From an uncultured Clostridia bacterium (lineage in GTDB: Bacteria; Bacillota; Clostridia; Oscillospirales; Ruminococcaceae), in assembly GCA_947624425.1 (NCBI GenBank), contig CANQKG010000055.1:1-8068 (forward strand): DNA of 8,068 nucleotides, read 5' to 3'. The notes below the pieces were generated by a model. It ran no database searches. It was not told the origin of the DNA and saw only the letters and a list, made by a program, of their open reading frames with translations. Below, in pieces: positions 6,565-8,068 of this stretch (positions are counted from its first letter, which is position 1; each line of letters starts with the position of its first letter). Position numbers and translations under genes: made by a program.

Positions 6565-7320
6565 ATGAAAATCATCTATGCCAAGGATTATGACGACATG
6601 AGCAAAAAGGCCGCCGCCATTCTTGCGGCGGTGGTCACCGCAAAGCCGGACTGCGTACTGGGGCTGGCGACCGGTTCCACACCGGTCGGACTCTACCGGG
6701 AGCTGATTCGGGGGTATGAGGAAGGCAGGCTTGACTTTTCCAGGGTGCGCACCGTCAATCTGGACGAATACTGCGGGCTGACCGCCGATTCGGATCAAAG
6801 CTATGTCTACTTCATGCGGGAGAACCTGTTTGACCACATCAACATCGATCCGGCAAACACCCATATTCCAAACGGCGCCAATCCCGATGCGGCGGCGGAA
6901 TGTGCGCGGTACGATGCTCTGCTGGACGCCATGCCTGCCGATATCCAGCTTCTGGGGATCGGGAACAACGGGCATATCGGCTTTAACGAGCCTGCCGACA
7001 GCTTTGCGGTCGGCACCCATCAGGTGATGCTGACCAAAAGCACCATCGACGCCAATGCCCGCTTCTTTGCAAAGCCGGAGGACGTGCCGCGCAGCGCCTA
7101 TACCATGGGGATCGCCGGTATCATGAGGGCGAAAAAAATCTTACTGGTGGCAAACGGCGTCAATAAGGCGGAGATCATCGAAAAGGTGGCGACCGGTCCG
7201 GTCTGTCCGCAACTACCCGCTTCGGTGCTGCGGCTCCACCCCGATGTGACCATTGTGGCGGACGCAGCGGCGCTCGGCTGCCTGCAAAAAAGCTCTCCCG
7301 CGCTGATCTCGGAGGAATAA
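6565..7320 (+). CDS. nagB: Glucosamine-6-phosphate deaminase
   Basis: Converts glucosamine 6-phosphate to fructose 6-phosphate and ammonia, sending amino sugars into glycolysis; cytosolic. The 251-residue product has the phosphate-binding loop GLATGSTPVGLYREL (33-47), the catalytic Asp67 in NLDEYCGL, and the lid/active-site loop GIGNNGHIGFNEPA with His137 and Glu142. Asn135 stands where the E. coli enzyme has Asp141; Asn here is, as I recall, the normal Bacillota form (B. subtilis NagB has RNGHIGFNEPG), so activity is expected. STIDANARFF and VCPQLPASVLRLH also match the family. Length is close to B. subtilis NagB (about 242) rather than the allosteric 266-residue E. coli enzyme. ATG 6565 is preferred because MKIIYAKDYDDMS is the family's usual opening. 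ATG 6556 has AAAGG only 2 nt upstream; the same AAAGG is 11 nt from 6565, a long but usable spacing. No nagA is in the window. Confidence 0.95.
   Translation: MKIIYAKDYDDMSKKAAAILAAVVTAKPDCVLGLATGSTPVGLYRELIRGYEEGRLDFSRVRTVNLDEYCGLTADSDQSYVYFMRENLFDHINIDPANTHIPNGANPDAAAECARYDALLDAMPADIQLLGIGNNGHIGFNEPADSFAVGTHQVMLTKSTIDANARFFAKPEDVPRSAYTMGIAGIMRAKKILLVANGVNKAEIIEKVATGPVCPQLPASVLRLHPDVTIVADAAALGCLQKSSPALISEE
7311..7316 (+). promoter_or_regulatory. Ribosome binding site of the SGNH hydrolase inside nagB
   Basis: GGAGGA lies in the last Glu-Glu codons of nagB, 7 nt before the ATG at 7324. The nagB stop and the next start are 3 nt apart, indicating one transcript and probable translational coupling. 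Confidence 0.88.
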
Positions 7321-7323
7321 CGC

Positions 7324-8068
7324 ATGACTTACGGCATCGAAAAGCTCCACGCATTGCTGCGGGAATCTCGCCCGCTTCGGTGGCTTTTTGCGGGAGACAG
7401 CATCACCCACGGCTGTCACCACACCGGCGGCATGAAAAATTTTTTCGAGTATATCAAGCAGTATCTCAGCCTGCCGCTTCCAAACGGCATGGATCGCTCC
7501 GGCGACCTTGTGATGCAGACCGGCGTATCCAGCGCCACCACCGGCGACTGCCTGCATTATTATGAAAGCTGGGTGGAAAATATCCGCCCCGATATCATTG
7601 TTTTTATGTTCGGCATGAACGACGCGGTGACCATCTCCGGACTGGACGGCACCCCGAACGGAGACGCGGACATCGCGGTGTTCCGGCAAAATCTGGACGA
7701 GCTGATGACACGGTTTGTGCGGCTTGGCGCTTTTCCGATCGCCATGATCCCGAATGCAAGCTGCCGCGATGAGGCGATCGCTCCCTATGAGGAAGCGGTC
7801 CGCGCTCTCTGCCGGCGGGAGGGCATGCTGCTGGTCGACCACCATGCGATGTTCTCCGGCGCCGGAAAGCAAGCGGAGGAATGGATGTCCGACCATATCC
7901 ACCCAAACGGACTCGGGCATTTTTATATGGCAAAGGAGATCCTGCGGACGCTGGAACTTCCCGAAGCGGGCGTGCTGGCAGGACCTCTGCCCTATCGGGT
8001 GGCATACGGCGGCTGTACGGAAGGGTATGTGCCGCCCCTCAACCGGTTCCTTCGAATCATGAAGCCGC
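7324..8068 (+). CDS. SGNH/GDSL-family hydrolase, C-terminus cut by window edge
   Basis: The frame is open for 248 codons to the window end without a stop. The SGNH esterase blocks appear in order and correct spacing: block I FAGDSITHG with nucleophile Ser26, block II Gly67 in QTGVSSATTGD, block III GMND (97-100) with oxyanion Asn99, and block V DHIHPNGLGH with Asp190 and His193 completing the triad. This marks a serine ester hydrolase of the lysophospholipase-L1/acetyl-esterase type. There is no signal peptide or membrane segment, so it should be cytosolic. Known members remove acyl groups from sugars, lipids or peptidoglycan; the substrate here is unknown. Coupling to nagB suggests deacylation of an amino sugar or its precursor (inference). 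After the domain's closing helix (to about residue 212) at least 35 further residues follow, including GPLPYRVAYGGCTEGY, which suggests a C-terminal extension beyond the window. Confident on family, not on substrate. Confidence 0.88.
   Translation, partial: MTYGIEKLHALLRESRPLRWLFAGDSITHGCHHTGGMKNFFEYIKQYLSLPLPNGMDRSGDLVMQTGVSSATTGDCLHYYESWVENIRPDIIVFMFGMNDAVTISGLDGTPNGDADIAVFRQNLDELMTRFVRLGAFPIAMIPNASCRDEAIAPYEEAVRALCRREGMLLVDHHAMFSGAGKQAEEWMSDHIHPNGLGHFYMAKEILRTLELPEAGVLAGPLPYRVAYGGCTEGYVPPLNRFLRIMKP

Noticed and set aside
6961..6993. NagB active-site loop has Asn where E. coli has a catalytic Asp.
   Set aside because: To my knowledge Bacillota NagB enzymes, including that of B. subtilis, carry Asn at this position, so it is a lineage feature and not evidence of an inactive enzyme.
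1..8068. Frequent GATC and CGATCG words throughout the window, which might hint at a methylation or restriction signal.
   Set aside because: Most fall in coding sequence where Ile ATC follows codons ending in G (gag-atc, gcg-atc). This is a plausible codon-usage effect; I did not compute a codon-shuffled expectation.

Overview
The window looks like ordinary chromosome from a GC-rich, low-redundancy Bacillota genome, most likely a Clostridia of the Oscillospirales/Ruminococcaceae kind. The reasons are strong AGGAGG/GAGGTG ribosome binding sites, sigma-A type promoters in short AT-rich gaps, a DapL-type diaminopimelate aminotransferase, a lipobox-anchored solute-binding protein, and a NagB with the Bacillota-type active-site loop. 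This placement is inference from gene content and style; no marker RNA is present. Genes are densely packed and no gene-free stretch exceeds about 180 bases. No tRNA, rRNA, CRISPR, insertion sequence or phage gene was seen.

Layout: (1) Bases 1-2471, plus strand: the 3' three-quarters of pyrG (CTP synthase), followed 11 nt later by dapL (LL-diaminopimelate aminotransferase) and closed by a strong hairpin terminator. (2) Bases 2537-4032, plus strand: a single-gene unit for a Si-type citrate synthase with its own extended -10 promoter. It ends at a perfect 16-bp inverted repeat that also serves the converging minus-strand operon. (3) Bases 4036-6487, minus strand: a two-gene operon read leftward from a near-consensus promoter. 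A MATE-family efflux transporter comes first and is followed after 1 nt by a compact, lipid-anchored leucine-binding-type solute-binding protein. (4) Bases 6502-8068, plus strand: a divergent promoter drives nagB (glucosamine-6-phosphate deaminase) and then, 3 nt later, an SGNH/GDSL hydrolase that runs off the end of the window.

Functionally, pyrG, dapL and the citrate synthase are housekeeping biosynthesis: pyrimidine nucleotides, lysine and meso-DAP for the wall, and citrate for 2-oxoglutarate and glutamate. NagB feeds amino sugars into glycolysis, and the linked SGNH hydrolase could remove acyl groups from such sugars or their precursors (inference). The MATE and binding-protein pair is the least conventional part: a type-I periplasmic-binding fold, which normally works with an ABC importer, is here tied translationally to an efflux pump with no ABC permease or ATPase in view.

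I do not see a clear previously undescribed system. The best leads are the MATE/binding-lipoprotein pair with its shortened N-lobe, the SGNH hydrolase with a C-terminal extension beside NagB, and the tightly back-to-back promoters between these two operons.
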